Below are positions 31,614 to 40,358 of a DNA stretch of 42,276 nucleotides, one piece after another. Within the stretch, counting starts at the first letter, position 1; each line of letters starts with the position of its first letter. The position numbers and the translations under genes were made by a program. Below the pieces are notes generated by a model, which was not told the DNA's origin, did no database searches, and worked only from the letters and a program-made list of their open reading frames with translations. This DNA comes from Phascolarctobacterium_A sp902463975 (GTDB lineage Bacteria > Bacillota > Negativicutes > Acidaminococcales > Acidaminococcaceae). Where the stretch lies: NCBI RefSeq assembly GCF_902463975.1, contig NZ_CABQHJ010000028.1:1-42276 (forward strand), given 5' to 3'.

Positions 31614-32708
31614 TTAATCGCCAAAGCACAATCCAAGCTGGCGTCCTGTGCGAATGATTTCGCTGTCTACAGGAACCTGACGCGGTTTGGATGCTGCCTT
31701 TTGAATAAAGACGGTAACAATCTGATCATGGTACAGTGAAACCATAACATTATATTCACGTCTCAGGCAAGCCTCTGCTGCTGCCACGCCGTAACGCGTC
31801 GACAGCACACGGTCAAACGCTGTAGGCGAACCGCCACGCTGCAGATAACCTAATACGGTACAGCGTGATTCGATGCCTGTCTGCTCTTCAATGGCCTGTG
31901 CCACCTTTTCGCCTGCACCGCCAAGGCGGATTGGCTCAAAGCTACCCTCAACCATACGTGCGATTGACATCTCGCCACCCTCAGGACGTGCTCCCTCAGC
32001 AACAACTACAATACTGAAATTCTTGCCGGCAGCTTTACGTGCCTGAATCTTAGCAATCACCGGTTCCAGCTTATAAGGAATTTCCGGTAGCAAAATAACG
32101 TCCGCACCGCCGGCAATACCACTGTGCAAAGCAATCCAGCCGGCATAACGGCCCATAACCTCCAACACCATAACACGGTGATGTGATTCGGCTGTAGTAT
32201 GCAGTCTGTCAAGCGCTTCGGTAGCCATAGCCATAGCAGTATCAAAGCCGAATGTCCGCTCTGTGCAGGGCAAATCGTTATCAATAGTCTTAGGCACACC
32301 AACAACCTTAATATCGCATTCACGCGCCAGCTCAGCACCAATATTCAAGCTACCGTCGCCGCCGATAACAACCAAGGCCTCTATATCGTATTTGCGCAGG
32401 TTTTCAACTACCTTTTCGCGCATATCCTTATATACAAGCTCACCATTTTCTTCAACAGCAAAATGGAAGGGATTATCACGGTTCGTAGTGCCTAAAATGG
32501 TTCCGCCACGCGGCAAAATGCCGGATACTGCAGCATAATCCATTAATTTTAGATTATCGTTTATCAGACCGTTAAAGCCATTGAGTACGCCATAAACCTC
32601 ACAATCGTTCTGCAGGAAGGTTTTTACGACTGCACGGATTACAGCGTTTAATCCCGGGCAGTCACCTCCGCCGGTCAAAACAGCAAAGCGACGTTTTTTC
32701 TGCTCCAT
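31614..32708 (-). CDS. pfkA: 6-phosphofructokinase
   Basis: Phosphorylates fructose 6-phosphate in glycolysis. The 364-aa protein has TGGGDCPGLNAVIR (12-25), GGDGS (116-120) and PKTIDND (139-145). The Gly in GGDGS points to ATP as phosphoryl donor, while Lys in PKTIDND, instead of the PGTIDND of classical ATP enzymes, is typical of the PPi-dependent and 'mixed' long-chain branch. So ATP use is likely but pyrophosphate should not be excluded. GGAGG precedes the ATG. It follows the BrxF-like gene by 23 bases and is cotranscribed with it. Confidence 0.93.
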   Translation of the reverse strand: MEQKKRRFAVLTGGGDCPGLNAVIRAVVKTFLQNDCEVYGVLNGFNGLINDNLKLMDYAAVSGILPRGGTILGTTNRDNPFHFAVEENGELVYKDMREKVVENLRKYDIEALVVIGGDGSLNIGAELARECDIKVVGVPKTIDNDLPCTERTFGFDTAMAMATEALDRLHTTAESHHRVMVLEVMGRYAGWIALHSGIAGGADVILLPEIPYKLEPVIAKIQARKAAGKNFSIVVVAEGARPEGGEMSIARMVEGSFEPIRLGGAGEKVAQAIEEQTGIESRCTVLGYLQRGGSPTAFDRVLSTRYGVAAAEACLRREYNVMVSLYHDQIVTVFIQKAASKPRQVPVDSEIIRTGRQLGLCFGD

Positions 32709-32731
32709 ATCAAGCCTCCGCTTATTAACTA

Positions 32732-33196
32732 TTAACCTTCTACGTTCCAGATCTTAAAGCCATCGGGGCTGATACGGATAGCTTCGGTACCGTCAAATTT
32801 GTCATAGCACAGGTTACCGTTATCAATGTATCCGGGCCATGCGGTTACGATGGTAAACTTTTTGCTCAGCTTACGCATCAGGCTGTCGGTATTGATGTGG
32901 AATACAGGTACAAACAAGGTCTGCAGTCTGTCAAGAATGATAACATCTGCATTGTAGCTTGCCAGAATATCAGCAAACATATCAGGAGCATACAAGCCTC
33001 TGTCAGCAGCCGGAATTGCCAGGAATTCCTCACTGATCAGCATACGGCAGTCAACGTAGGTCCATTTTTGAGATTCTGCAGCTTCACGTAAAACTTTGCT
33101 CTTGCCACTGCCCGGTTTACCGGTAACAATAACAACATTTCCTTTGTCGGCCTGAGCCTCTGCTACAACCTTCACTAATTCTTCAACTTGATTCAT
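32732..33196 (-). CDS. BrxF-like P-loop protein, stand-alone
   Basis: A 154-aa P-loop NTPase: Walker A GKPGSGKS (26-33), Walker B DVIILD (84-89) and a conserved VTAWPGYIDNGNLCYDKFD stretch (117-135). This short layout and the AWPG motif resemble BrxF, the small P-loop protein of type 3 BREX phage-defence systems, as I remember it. No other BREX gene is present here, and the gene is joined to phosphofructokinase, so a non-BREX role is possible. Start ATG at 33196 follows AGGAGG by eight bases. The family assignment is from memory and not searched. Confidence 0.7.
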   Translation of the reverse strand: MNQVEELVKVVAEAQADKGNVVIVTGKPGSGKSKVLREAAESQKWTYVDCRMLISEEFLAIPAADRGLYAPDMFADILASYNADVIILDRLQTLFVPVFHINTDSLMRKLSKKFTIVTAWPGYIDNGNLCYDKFDGTEAIRISPDGFKIWNVEG

Positions 33197-33287
33197 TTGA
33201 AAAACCTCCTCTAACACCGAAGTGTCAATTTTTCTTTACTGACTTGTTAATATATTTATTCGCTATACTTGTCAAAAATCCTCTTAA

Positions 33288-33323
33288 TAAAAAAACACCA
33301 TTCTGAAAATTTCAAAATGATGT
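33288..33323 (-). terminator. Terminator of sigH
   Basis: ACACCATT (33295-33302) pairs with AATGATGT (33316-33323), one G-T pair, with seven T on the minus strand after it. Confidence 0.75.
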
Positions 33324-33359
33324 AGATTTTTGTTACAGTTTTATCAATTATCCGCTTTT

Positions 33360-34088
33360 TCAGGAATTTTTATTCTTGAAACGCTCATACGGATCAATAG
33401 CCAGCAGTCCGCTGTAAACTGTACGCAGATCAGTAATATCTCCTTTGCTGATGATATATTTTTCAAGTTTACGCTTTACACGCTGCAGCGCATTATCAAT
33501 AGATTTGATATGACGCCCCAGCTCAGCAGCAATTTCCTGATAGGATTTGCCATCAAGATAGCTCATCAGAACCTTCCATTCCAGGTCACTGAGAATATCA
33601 TTCATCTTGCTTTCAATATCGCTGAATTCCTCACGGCTGATAATCATATCCTCCGGATTAGCAACCTTCACACCGCTGATGACATCCAGCAGCGTGCGGT
33701 CACTGTCCTCCTCATAAATTGGCTTATTAAGCGATACATAGGAGTTGAGAGGGATATGCTTCTGTCTGGTAGCAGTTTTTATCGCCGTAATAATCTGCCT
33801 TGTTACACACAACTCAGCAAAAGCGCGAAACGAAGCCTGCTTGTCGGCACGGAAATCACGGATAGCCTTATAAAGACCGATCATGCCTTCCTGAATAATA
33901 TCTTCACGCTCGGCACCTATTAAAAAATAGCTGCGAGCCTTGGCTCTGACGAAGTTTCTGTATTTATGCAGCAGATATTCCTGTGCTAAAACATTATCAT
34001 GCTGTTGTGATTCTAAAACGATTTCCTCATCAGTCATCTTTGCAAAAGCGTCATTAGGATCGTTTTGCATTACAGTATCTGTAGCCAT
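33360..34088 (-). CDS. sigH: RNA polymerase sigma factor SigH (sigma-30 type)
   Basis: A sigma-70 family factor of 242 aa. Region 2 includes EYLLHKYRNFVRAKARSYF and EDIIQEGMIGLYKAIRDF; region 4 has the helix-turn-helix KSYQEIAAELGRHIKSIDNAL. The sequence and the position after yacP match SigH, which in spore-formers controls the switch to stationary phase and competence. In non-sporulating Negativicutes its regulon is unclear. Start choice is uncertain: GGAGG is two bases from an ATG at 34097, eleven from the one at 34088. Confidence 0.92.
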   Translation of the reverse strand: MATDTVMQNDPNDAFAKMTDEEIVLESQQHDNVLAQEYLLHKYRNFVRAKARSYFLIGAEREDIIQEGMIGLYKAIRDFRADKQASFRAFAELCVTRQIITAIKTATRQKHIPLNSYVSLNKPIYEEDSDRTLLDVISGVKVANPEDMIISREEFSDIESKMNDILSDLEWKVLMSYLDGKSYQEIAAELGRHIKSIDNALQRVKRKLEKYIISKGDITDLRTVYSGLLAIDPYERFKNKNS

Positions 34089-34180
34089 CAATAGCATATC
34101 CTCCGTCTGTTTATCTATCTGCCAATGTCTTGCAAAACAGTTATTGCAAATATCTTCATAATAAAAGCATCAGTGTTTTT

Positions 34181-34209
34181 ATTATATCCTGCCTGGTGTT
34201 TTCCGTCAA
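34181..34209 (-). promoter_or_regulatory. Promoter of sigH
   Basis: TTGACG (34204-34209), 17 bases, TATAAT (34181-34186). The -35 overlaps the stop codon of yacP, so sigH can be transcribed apart from the upstream operon. Confidence 0.65.
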
Positions 34210-34724
34210 CTTTTCTCCCGACGCAATTTTTCCAGATGAGCCAGAACATGTCCGCTCACTCTGCCACCAAGCTCATTGCGGTTTAAAGCACGTCTGGGGA
34301 CATGCAGACGCTCGGCAATTTCCTTTTTAGTCTTATAATACTGCTCGCGGAATTCCCTAGAAGAAATGCGGTACGCACCTGCTCCCAAAATGTTAATCTG
34401 CTCAGCATAGTCACTGGTTACAACAAAAACCTTGGCCTGTACGTGCCGCAGCTCATAGGTACGTCGTTCAATCCAGGAATCTGCTGTTTCACCTTCATTA
34501 GTAAACACAACATCAATGCCGTGAATCTTTTCTGAAGCAGCAGCGCCTGCCACCTCCTGAGCATCAAAAACTACGACAGCACGATATCCCTTAAAGGCAG
34601 CATATTCTGCCACACCCGCTACCAGCAGCTCGCGTGCATGCTCCAGATTTTCCTGGCGCAGCTGGGCAAAATCCTTCCAGGCGTTAATTACATTATACCC
34701 ATCAATTATCAGATATTCGCCCAT
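34206..34724 (-). CDS. yacP: NYN-domain ribonuclease-like protein YacP (Rae1 family)
   Basis: A 172-aa PIN-like/NYN nuclease. The first catalytic block is LIIDGYNVINAW; Asp and Glu residues in VVVFDAQEV, TADSWIE and VVTSDYAEQ complete the acidic site. The Bacillus homologue Rae1 cleaves mRNA at the ribosome A site. The gene lies 12 bases after rlmB, as in most Firmicutes. GAGGTG precedes the ATG. Confidence 0.93.
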   Translation of the reverse strand: MGEYLIIDGYNVINAWKDFAQLRQENLEHARELLVAGVAEYAAFKGYRAVVVFDAQEVAGAAASEKIHGIDVVFTNEGETADSWIERRTYELRHVQAKVFVVTSDYAEQINILGAGAYRISSREFREQYYKTKKEIAERLHVPRRALNRNELGGRVSGHVLAHLEKLRREKS

Positions 34725-34736
34725 GCCTTCACCTCT

Positions 34737-35483
34737 TTAGAATTGATGTCGTTGACGTACTACCTCGTACATCAGGACAGCTCCCGCAGCCGATGCGTTC
34801 AAAGAATTAACGCCGCCGTTCATCGGAATGCTGACAACATCATCACATTTTTGTTTTGCCAGTCGGCCTAAGCCTCTGCCTTCAGCTCCGATTACCAGTA
34901 CAATCGGACCGCTCATATTGGCAGCATAAAAATCAACGCCATCCATATCAGCGCCTACAACCCAGCAGCCGCGCTGCTTAAGCTCTTCAATAGTCTGGGC
35001 AATATTACCGATTTGCACAACAGGTACATATTCAACCGCACCTGCGGAAATCTTGGCAACAACAGCGTTCAGCGGACAGCTGCGACGGCGCGGCATCAGC
35101 ACACCATGTACACCTGCAGCATCGGCACTGCGGATAAGCGCGCCCACGTTCTGCGGATCCTGCAGCTCATCCAAAAGCAAAATAAACGGCTCTTCATTTT
35201 TTTCTGCCGCACGGGCAAAAACATCATCCAGAGTACGGAATGCAATCGGTGCCGCCAAAGCAGCTACACCCTGATGACGCAAGCCCTTAGCCAGCTTATC
35301 CAGCTTTTCGGCCTTTACTGTTTCTACAGGCATGCCCTTTTGCTTTGCCAAGGCAATGATTTCGCCCAGACTGCCGCCATGAGCGCCTTCCTGCAAAAGT
35401 ATTTTGTTTATTGAACGCTGGCTGCGCAAGGCTTCACTAACCGCATTACGTCCAGCTATTAAATCATTATTCTGCTCAGCCAT
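34737..35483 (-). CDS. rlmB: 23S rRNA 2'-O-methyltransferase RlmB (SpoU/TrmH family)
   Basis: Methylates a guanosine ribose of 23S rRNA (G2251 in E. coli numbering). The 248-aa protein has an N-terminal substrate-binding domain starting AGRNAVSEALRS and a SPOUT knot domain with LLDELQDPQNVGALIRSADA, IVLVIGAEGRGLG and IPMNGGVNSLNASAAGAV, the three classical motifs. It follows thyX by nine bases. AAGGAG precedes the ATG. Confidence 0.95.
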   Translation of the reverse strand: MAEQNNDLIAGRNAVSEALRSQRSINKILLQEGAHGGSLGEIIALAKQKGMPVETVKAEKLDKLAKGLRHQGVAALAAPIAFRTLDDVFARAAEKNEEPFILLLDELQDPQNVGALIRSADAAGVHGVLMPRRRSCPLNAVVAKISAGAVEYVPVVQIGNIAQTIEELKQRGCWVVGADMDGVDFYAANMSGPIVLVIGAEGRGLGRLAKQKCDDVVSIPMNGGVNSLNASAAGAVLMYEVVRQRHQF

Positions 35484-35492
35484 AGTTTCTCC

Positions 35493-36194
35493 TTACTGCT
35501 TTTGCTCTGCCTTGGCTTTTGCCGCCAAAATTGCCTGCAGACGTCCGCAGGACATAGCGCCCTCGTGACAAACGCCCTCAGATACACAGGTCGGACCTGC
35601 ATTTTCAAAAATAACTGGTGCTACAGCCTGACATTGGCGCAGCATCTCATTAGCCAGCGCACGGATTTCCCATTGTGCACGGGTGCAGCAGCGCAGGCTG
35701 AAGAAGTTCAGCAAGGAGCGTGCATTAAACGTGCAGACAATCTTCGTTTCTGTTGCGTTAGGCAGAATATAACGGGCATCCTCAGCCGGAATATCAAGTG
35801 CGATAAACTCATCATACATTGCCTGAATCTCAGTCATCAGCTTGTCGAATTTAGCCTTAGCCTCAGGCTTAGAAGCAATGGAAGCAGGCACGATTGTTTC
35901 AAAATCATGCTCCTTTACATAGCGCTGAGACTGCTGGGAATAAGAAGCAATGCGGTGGCGCACCAGCTGATGTGTCAAAACGCGGGATACACCTTCGATA
36001 GCAAAGGTAAAGGTAACATGCTCCAAGGTGGACAAGTGCCCCATGCTTACCAATTTGCGTACCAGATTTGCTGCCTGCTCATCACTGATTTTTTCTTCCA
36101 GCTGAGCAGCGCCGATCGGTGAATAGCACAGACGTGCGCTCATAGCCACAGTACGCTCCGGCTCCGGCGTATGACGTACTAATTTTACCATCAT
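35493..36194 (-). CDS. thyX: Flavin-dependent thymidylate synthase
   Basis: Makes dTMP from dUMP with methylene-tetrahydrofolate and FAD. The 233-aa protein carries the diagnostic RHRIASYSQQSQRY motif (79-92). Several in-frame start codons lie close together; the ATG at 36194 has AGGAG nine bases before it, while the one at 36203 touches the Shine-Dalgarno. Placed between mrnC and rlmB, the usual Firmicutes order. No thyA is visible in the window. Confidence 0.94.
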   Translation of the reverse strand: MMVKLVRHTPEPERTVAMSARLCYSPIGAAQLEEKISDEQAANLVRKLVSMGHLSTLEHVTFTFAIEGVSRVLTHQLVRHRIASYSQQSQRYVKEHDFETIVPASIASKPEAKAKFDKLMTEIQAMYDEFIALDIPAEDARYILPNATETKIVCTFNARSLLNFFSLRCCTRAQWEIRALANEMLRQCQAVAPVIFENAGPTCVSEGVCHEGAMSCGRLQAILAAKAKAEQKQ

Positions 36195-36236
36195 ATTTAT
36201 CATCTCCTCTCTTTTCAACGGACAAATAGAGGGGTA

Positions 36237-36704
36237 TTATTTTTTGTGATTTTCCTGCATATATTTGCTGATAATATCAAAGGAAAGATCCATAACCTCT
36301 TGCAGGCGCTCCTCGCGTTCTTCAAGGAACAACCAGCCCAAAAGTGCTTCAAAAGCTGTTGCCATACGGTATTCATGCACTGAGGCGCTTTTCGGCACCA
36401 TCGACTTGGCATTACGGCCGCGGCGGAAAATAACGCTTTCCTCCTCGCTCAGGCCAGCCTCCAGCTGCTGCATTGCCTGACATTGGCACACTGCAGAAAC
36501 CATCTTGGAACCGATGTCATGTACAATGCGTACATGCTTGGAAGTCGGCAAAAGGCGCAGACGGACATACATAGAAAAAACTACGTCGCCGATATACGCC
36601 AACAGAATCGGATTTATTTCCTTAGTTGCAGGAAAAGGAGCACCGGCAGCCGCACAGGCTGCCAGGGCATGCTCCTTTAGCATTTTGTATTGTTCAAATT
36701 TCAT
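36237..36704 (-). CDS. mrnC: Mini-ribonuclease III
   Basis: A 155-aa RNase III catalytic domain without the double-stranded-RNA-binding domain; it matures 23S rRNA ends. Seen: LAYIGDVVFSMYVRLRLL near the N-terminus and the second acidic site EYRMATAFEALLGWLFL. Its ATG overlaps the last base of the cysS stop codon, so the two are translationally coupled, as in many Firmicutes. Confidence 0.95.
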   Translation of the reverse strand: MKFEQYKMLKEHALAACAAAGAPFPATKEINPILLAYIGDVVFSMYVRLRLLPTSKHVRIVHDIGSKMVSAVCQCQAMQQLEAGLSEEESVIFRRGRNAKSMVPKSASVHEYRMATAFEALLGWLFLEEREERLQEVMDLSFDIISKYMQENHKK

Positions 36705-38149
36705 TATTGCTTAGACCACTTTACGCCTTGCGGAGTATCCTGCAGCACAATGCCGATTTCATTCAGCTTGTTGCGCAGCTCATCTGCCAGTGCGTAATTT
36801 TTGTTTTTACGTGCATCCTGACGCATAGCGATAAGCATTTCCACCAGCTCAGCTTCCTTGCTGTCGCCTGCCTCTTCTGCAGCCGGAGCAGCAGTTTTTT
36901 CCAATACACCGATGATAGAGCAGGTTTCTGCAAAGACATCGTTGAACATAGCAACCAGCTTACCGTCCGGTTTAATGCCGGCATCAACAACTGCCTTATG
37001 GTAAATGTTGATTTCCTTAGCCAGAGCAAACATATGGCTGATAGCCAGCGCAGTATTGAAGTCATCGCGCATAGCTTCCATAAATGCTTCACGCAGCTCT
37101 TTAACCTTCTCGCGCAGTGCCAAGCTTTCGGCAGTCGGGCCGGCGCTCAGCATTTCGCTCAGCTCACCCAAAGTTTCCTGTGCCTGACGCAGACGTGCAA
37201 GGCTCTTTTGTGCTTCGGTAAGACGTGCATCGCTGAAGTCCAGCGGGCTGCGATAATGCGTGGAAACGATGAAGAAACGCAGAGTTTCCGGATCGTAATG
37301 CTCTAAGATATCGATAACCATGAAGAAGTTGCCCAGAGATTTGGACATTTTTTCTTCGTTAACGGTAATAAAGCCGTTATGCAGCCAGTAATGCACGAAA
37401 GGATGAATGCCAGTGCAGCCTTCGGATTGAGCAATCTCGTTTTCATGATGCGGGAAAATCAAATCGCTGCCGCCGCCATGGAAGTCAAAGGTTTCGCCCA
37501 GATACTTCATGCTCATGGTAGAGCATTCAATATGCCAGCCGGGACGACCGGGACCCCAAGGGCTCTCCCAAGCAGGCTCGCCCGGTTTAGCGGATTTCCA
37601 CAGCGCAAAATCCATCGGATTATGCTTGCGGTCATCAACGTCTACACGCGCGCCGGCCATCATATCCTCAATGTTACGGCCGGAAAGCTGACCATAGTAT
37701 TTAAACTTTTCTACACTGTAGAAAACATCGCCGTCAACAACATAGCCATAGCCATTGTCAATCAAGCATTGTACAGTTTTGATGATATCATCGATATGCT
37801 CGGATACACGCGGATAAACATGCGCACGGCGCACATTGAGTTTATCCATTACTTCAAAGTAGGAGTCAATATAGCGGTTGCAGATATCATACCATTGTAC
37901 GCCTTCTTTATTGGCAGTGTTGATAATCTTGTCATCAACATCGGTAAAGTTTTGTACATGGGTTACGTCATAGCCTTCATGCTCCAAGAAGCGGCGGATA
38001 ACGTCCCAGGTTACGAACGGACGCGCATTACCAACATGCGGATGGTTGTACGGAGTAACACCGCAAACATAAATGTTGGCTTTGCCCGGATGAATAGGTA
38101 CGAATTCTTCTTTTTGTTTGGTTAAGGTGTTATATACTTTAATGCTCAT
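36704..38149 (-). CDS. cysS: Cysteinyl-tRNA synthetase
   Basis: Charges tRNA-Cys. The 481-aa class I synthetase has the zinc Cys and HIGH region (YVCGVTPYNHPHVGNARPF), the WHIECSTMSMKYLG zinc/specificity block and the KMSKS loop EEKMSKSLGNF. Start ATG at 38149 matches the family N-terminus MSIKVYNTLT and has AAGGAA eight bases ahead; an 18-residue longer frame has no support. It lies about 100 bases after gltX, with no clear terminator between. Confidence 0.96.
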   Translation of the reverse strand: MSIKVYNTLTKQKEEFVPIHPGKANIYVCGVTPYNHPHVGNARPFVTWDVIRRFLEHEGYDVTHVQNFTDVDDKIINTANKEGVQWYDICNRYIDSYFEVMDKLNVRRAHVYPRVSEHIDDIIKTVQCLIDNGYGYVVDGDVFYSVEKFKYYGQLSGRNIEDMMAGARVDVDDRKHNPMDFALWKSAKPGEPAWESPWGPGRPGWHIECSTMSMKYLGETFDFHGGGSDLIFPHHENEIAQSEGCTGIHPFVHYWLHNGFITVNEEKMSKSLGNFFMVIDILEHYDPETLRFFIVSTHYRSPLDFSDARLTEAQKSLARLRQAQETLGELSEMLSAGPTAESLALREKVKELREAFMEAMRDDFNTALAISHMFALAKEINIYHKAVVDAGIKPDGKLVAMFNDVFAETCSIIGVLEKTAAPAAEEAGDSKEAELVEMLIAMRQDARKNKNYALADELRNKLNEIGIVLQDTPQGVKWSKQ

Positions 38150-38248
38150 AATAACTATTCCTTTGCAAAAATTCTCTGAGCGACGAGAAGGCCTTGGATG
38201 CAAGCAACGCCGTTACGAAGCAGTTGAAGCCTTATCGTCAGTCATCAA

Positions 38249-39724
38249 TCAAAGAGTTACGCCTGCTTTTGCCAAGCTTGATTTAATACGTTTTGCAGTA
38301 CGCTCAACGCCCAGCAGCGGAACCATTGCTGCCAGCTCAGGACCATGCTGATTACCGGTCAGAGCGACACGAATCGGCATGAATACATCCTTGCCCTTCA
38401 GCTTAGTTGCTTTCTGAATCTGCTTGAACAGAGCTTTAACTGCAGCATTGTCCAGGTTTTCTACCTTCGGCAGCTCTTCCAGCAGCATATTGATAACGGT
38501 CGGTACAGTTTCAGCCTTCAGAACTGCTTCTGCTTCCTCGTTTTCAAAATTGAATTCATCATTGAAGTACATTTCTACGCATTCAGGAATTTGGGCAGCA
38601 TAGGAAATGTGCTCCTGTGCGGTTGCTACAACGCGTTTCAGCCAAGCCAGCTTCTCGCCTTCTTCTTCGCCGGTCATGTAGCCTGCAGCAATCATGTGCG
38701 GTTTAGCAGCTTCAAAGAATGCTTCCGCATCCAGCTGACGCATATAGTGCTGGTTAATCCAGTTCAGCTTGTCGATATCGAAAACAGCAGGGTTCTTGGC
38801 AACACGGTCCATGCTGAATTCGTGAATCAGCTCGTCCATGCTGAAGATTTCCTGCTCGCTGTTCGGAGCCCAACCCAAAAGTGCCAGGAAGTTGTTGATA
38901 GCTTCCGGCAGGTAACCCAGCTGACGATATTGGTCAACACTGGTAGCGCCGTGACGCTTGCTCATTTTGGTGTGGTCCTTGCCCAGAATCAGGGAAATGT
39001 GACCGAAGGTCGGTTGTTTGAAGCCCAGTGCATCATAAACGAGGCATTGACGCGGAGTGTTGGACAGATGCTCTTCAGCGCGGATTACATGAGTAATGTG
39101 CATCAGCGCATCATCGATAACTACAGCATAGTTATAGGTCGGAATACCGTCGGATTTAACAATAACGAAATCACCGATATTATTGGAATCAAAAACTACA
39201 TCGCCACGAACCATGTCGCGAACGAGAATCTGCTGATCAGCAGGAACACGGAAGCGCACAGTCGGTTTGCGGCCTTCAGCCTTGAACTGAGCAATCTGCT
39301 CTTCGGTCAGATGACGGCATTTACCCATATAACGCGGCATTTTGCCTTCTTTAATCAGGCTCTGGCGTTCTTCCTCCAGCTCCTCATCGGTGCAGTAGCA
39401 ATAGTAAGCCTTGCCTTCAGCCAGCAGCTTGTCAGTATATTTTTTGTAGATATCAAGACGTTCCATCTGATGATACGGTCCGTTCGGGCCGCCAACATCA
39501 ACACCCTCATCCCAGTCCATACCCAGCCACTTCAAAGCAGCCTTGATATTTTCCTCGGATTCCGGGGTAGAACGCTCACGGTCAGTATCCTCGATACGCA
39601 GAATCAGCTTGCCGCCGGTTTTGCGGGCCAGCAGATAGTTGAACAGCGCACTGCGCGCACCACCGATATGGAACGGGCCAGTCGGGCTCGGCGCAAATCT
39701 TACTCTAACTTCATCATTACACAT
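38249..39724 (-). CDS. gltX: Glutamyl-tRNA synthetase
   Basis: Charges tRNA-Glu, and probably also tRNA-Gln where an amidotransferase is used. The 491-aa enzyme has the HIGH motif in PSPTGPFHIGGARSALF, a CYCTDEELEEER region near a zinc-binding knuckle, and the KMSKS-type loop HTKMSKRHGA. The C-terminal anticodon-binding part is complete. GGAGGG precedes the ATG. An extended -10 promoter lies between ispF and this gene. Confidence 0.96.
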   Translation of the reverse strand: MCNDEVRVRFAPSPTGPFHIGGARSALFNYLLARKTGGKLILRIEDTDRERSTPESEENIKAALKWLGMDWDEGVDVGGPNGPYHQMERLDIYKKYTDKLLAEGKAYYCYCTDEELEEERQSLIKEGKMPRYMGKCRHLTEEQIAQFKAEGRKPTVRFRVPADQQILVRDMVRGDVVFDSNNIGDFVIVKSDGIPTYNYAVVIDDALMHITHVIRAEEHLSNTPRQCLVYDALGFKQPTFGHISLILGKDHTKMSKRHGATSVDQYRQLGYLPEAINNFLALLGWAPNSEQEIFSMDELIHEFSMDRVAKNPAVFDIDKLNWINQHYMRQLDAEAFFEAAKPHMIAAGYMTGEEEGEKLAWLKRVVATAQEHISYAAQIPECVEMYFNDEFNFENEEAEAVLKAETVPTVINMLLEELPKVENLDNAAVKALFKQIQKATKLKGKDVFMPIRVALTGNQHGPELAAMVPLLGVERTAKRIKSSLAKAGVTL

Positions 39725-39851
39725 TGATATATCCCTCCAAATTTATCTATTAACATTAGATTTACCAAAAAAGCACAATCACTCCGGCTCCGGCTAAAAT
39801 AAATTTCCTTCCGCCGGTATATCCAAACAGATTACACTTATCAGTCTAATT

Positions 39852-39860
39852 ATTATATCA
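39852..39860 (-). promoter_or_regulatory. Extended -10 promoter before gltX
   Basis: TGATATAAT on the minus strand (perfect -10 with the TGn extension) directly at the 3' end of ispF, about 120 bases ahead of gltX. The -35 is weak. The leader between has an imperfect GC-rich hairpin but no T-box sequence was recognised. Confidence 0.5.
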
Positions 39861-40358
39861 CATCTTGACAATGCTCGCCACAGCTTCAGCGGCAATACCT
39901 TCGCCTCTTCCTGTAAAACCGAGCTTTTCTGTTGTTGTCGCCTTAATATTTACTACCGACTCAGCAACATCCAAAACCTTGGCAACATTAGTACGCATTG
40001 CGGCAATATAGCCTGCCAGCTTCGGGCGTTGGGCAATAATCGTCACATCCACGTTATTAACCTGCCAGCCTTCCTCCTGCAAGAGCTTTTTGACATGCAG
40101 CGTCAGCTGCATGCTGTCCGCTCCCTTAAAGCGTTCATCCGTATCAGGGAAGTGCTTGCCGATATCGCCCATGGCCGCAGCGCCCAAAAGCGCATCCATC
40201 AGCGCATGCAAAGCTACATCTGCATCACTGTGTCCCAAAAGACCTTTTTCATATGGAACCTCAACACCACAGATAATTAATTTGCGCTCTTCTGCCAGCT
40301 TATGTACATCATAGCCGCAGCCGATGCGAAATTGCGGCATTACAATTTTATTTTCCAT
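39858..40358 (-). CDS. ispF: 2-C-methyl-D-erythritol 2,4-cyclodiphosphate synthase
   Basis: A step of the non-mevalonate isoprenoid pathway. The 166-aa trimeric zinc enzyme has the metal-binding GCGYDVHKL (Asp, His), LGHSDADVALHALMDALLGAA and the C-terminal TTEKLGFTGRGEGIAAEAV block. Start ATG at 40358 has AGGAG seven bases ahead; it overlaps the end of ispD by 11 bases, so the two are coupled. Confidence 0.95.
   Translation of the reverse strand: MENKIVMPQFRIGCGYDVHKLAEERKLIICGVEVPYEKGLLGHSDADVALHALMDALLGAAAMGDIGKHFPDTDERFKGADSMQLTLHVKKLLQEEGWQVNNVDVTIIAQRPKLAGYIAAMRTNVAKVLDVAESVVNIKATTTEKLGFTGRGEGIAAEAVASIVKM

Noticed and set aside
39725..39857. T-box leader before gltX
   Set aside because: No specifier-loop or conserved T-box sequence could be recognised; only an extended -10 promoter and a weak hairpin are visible.
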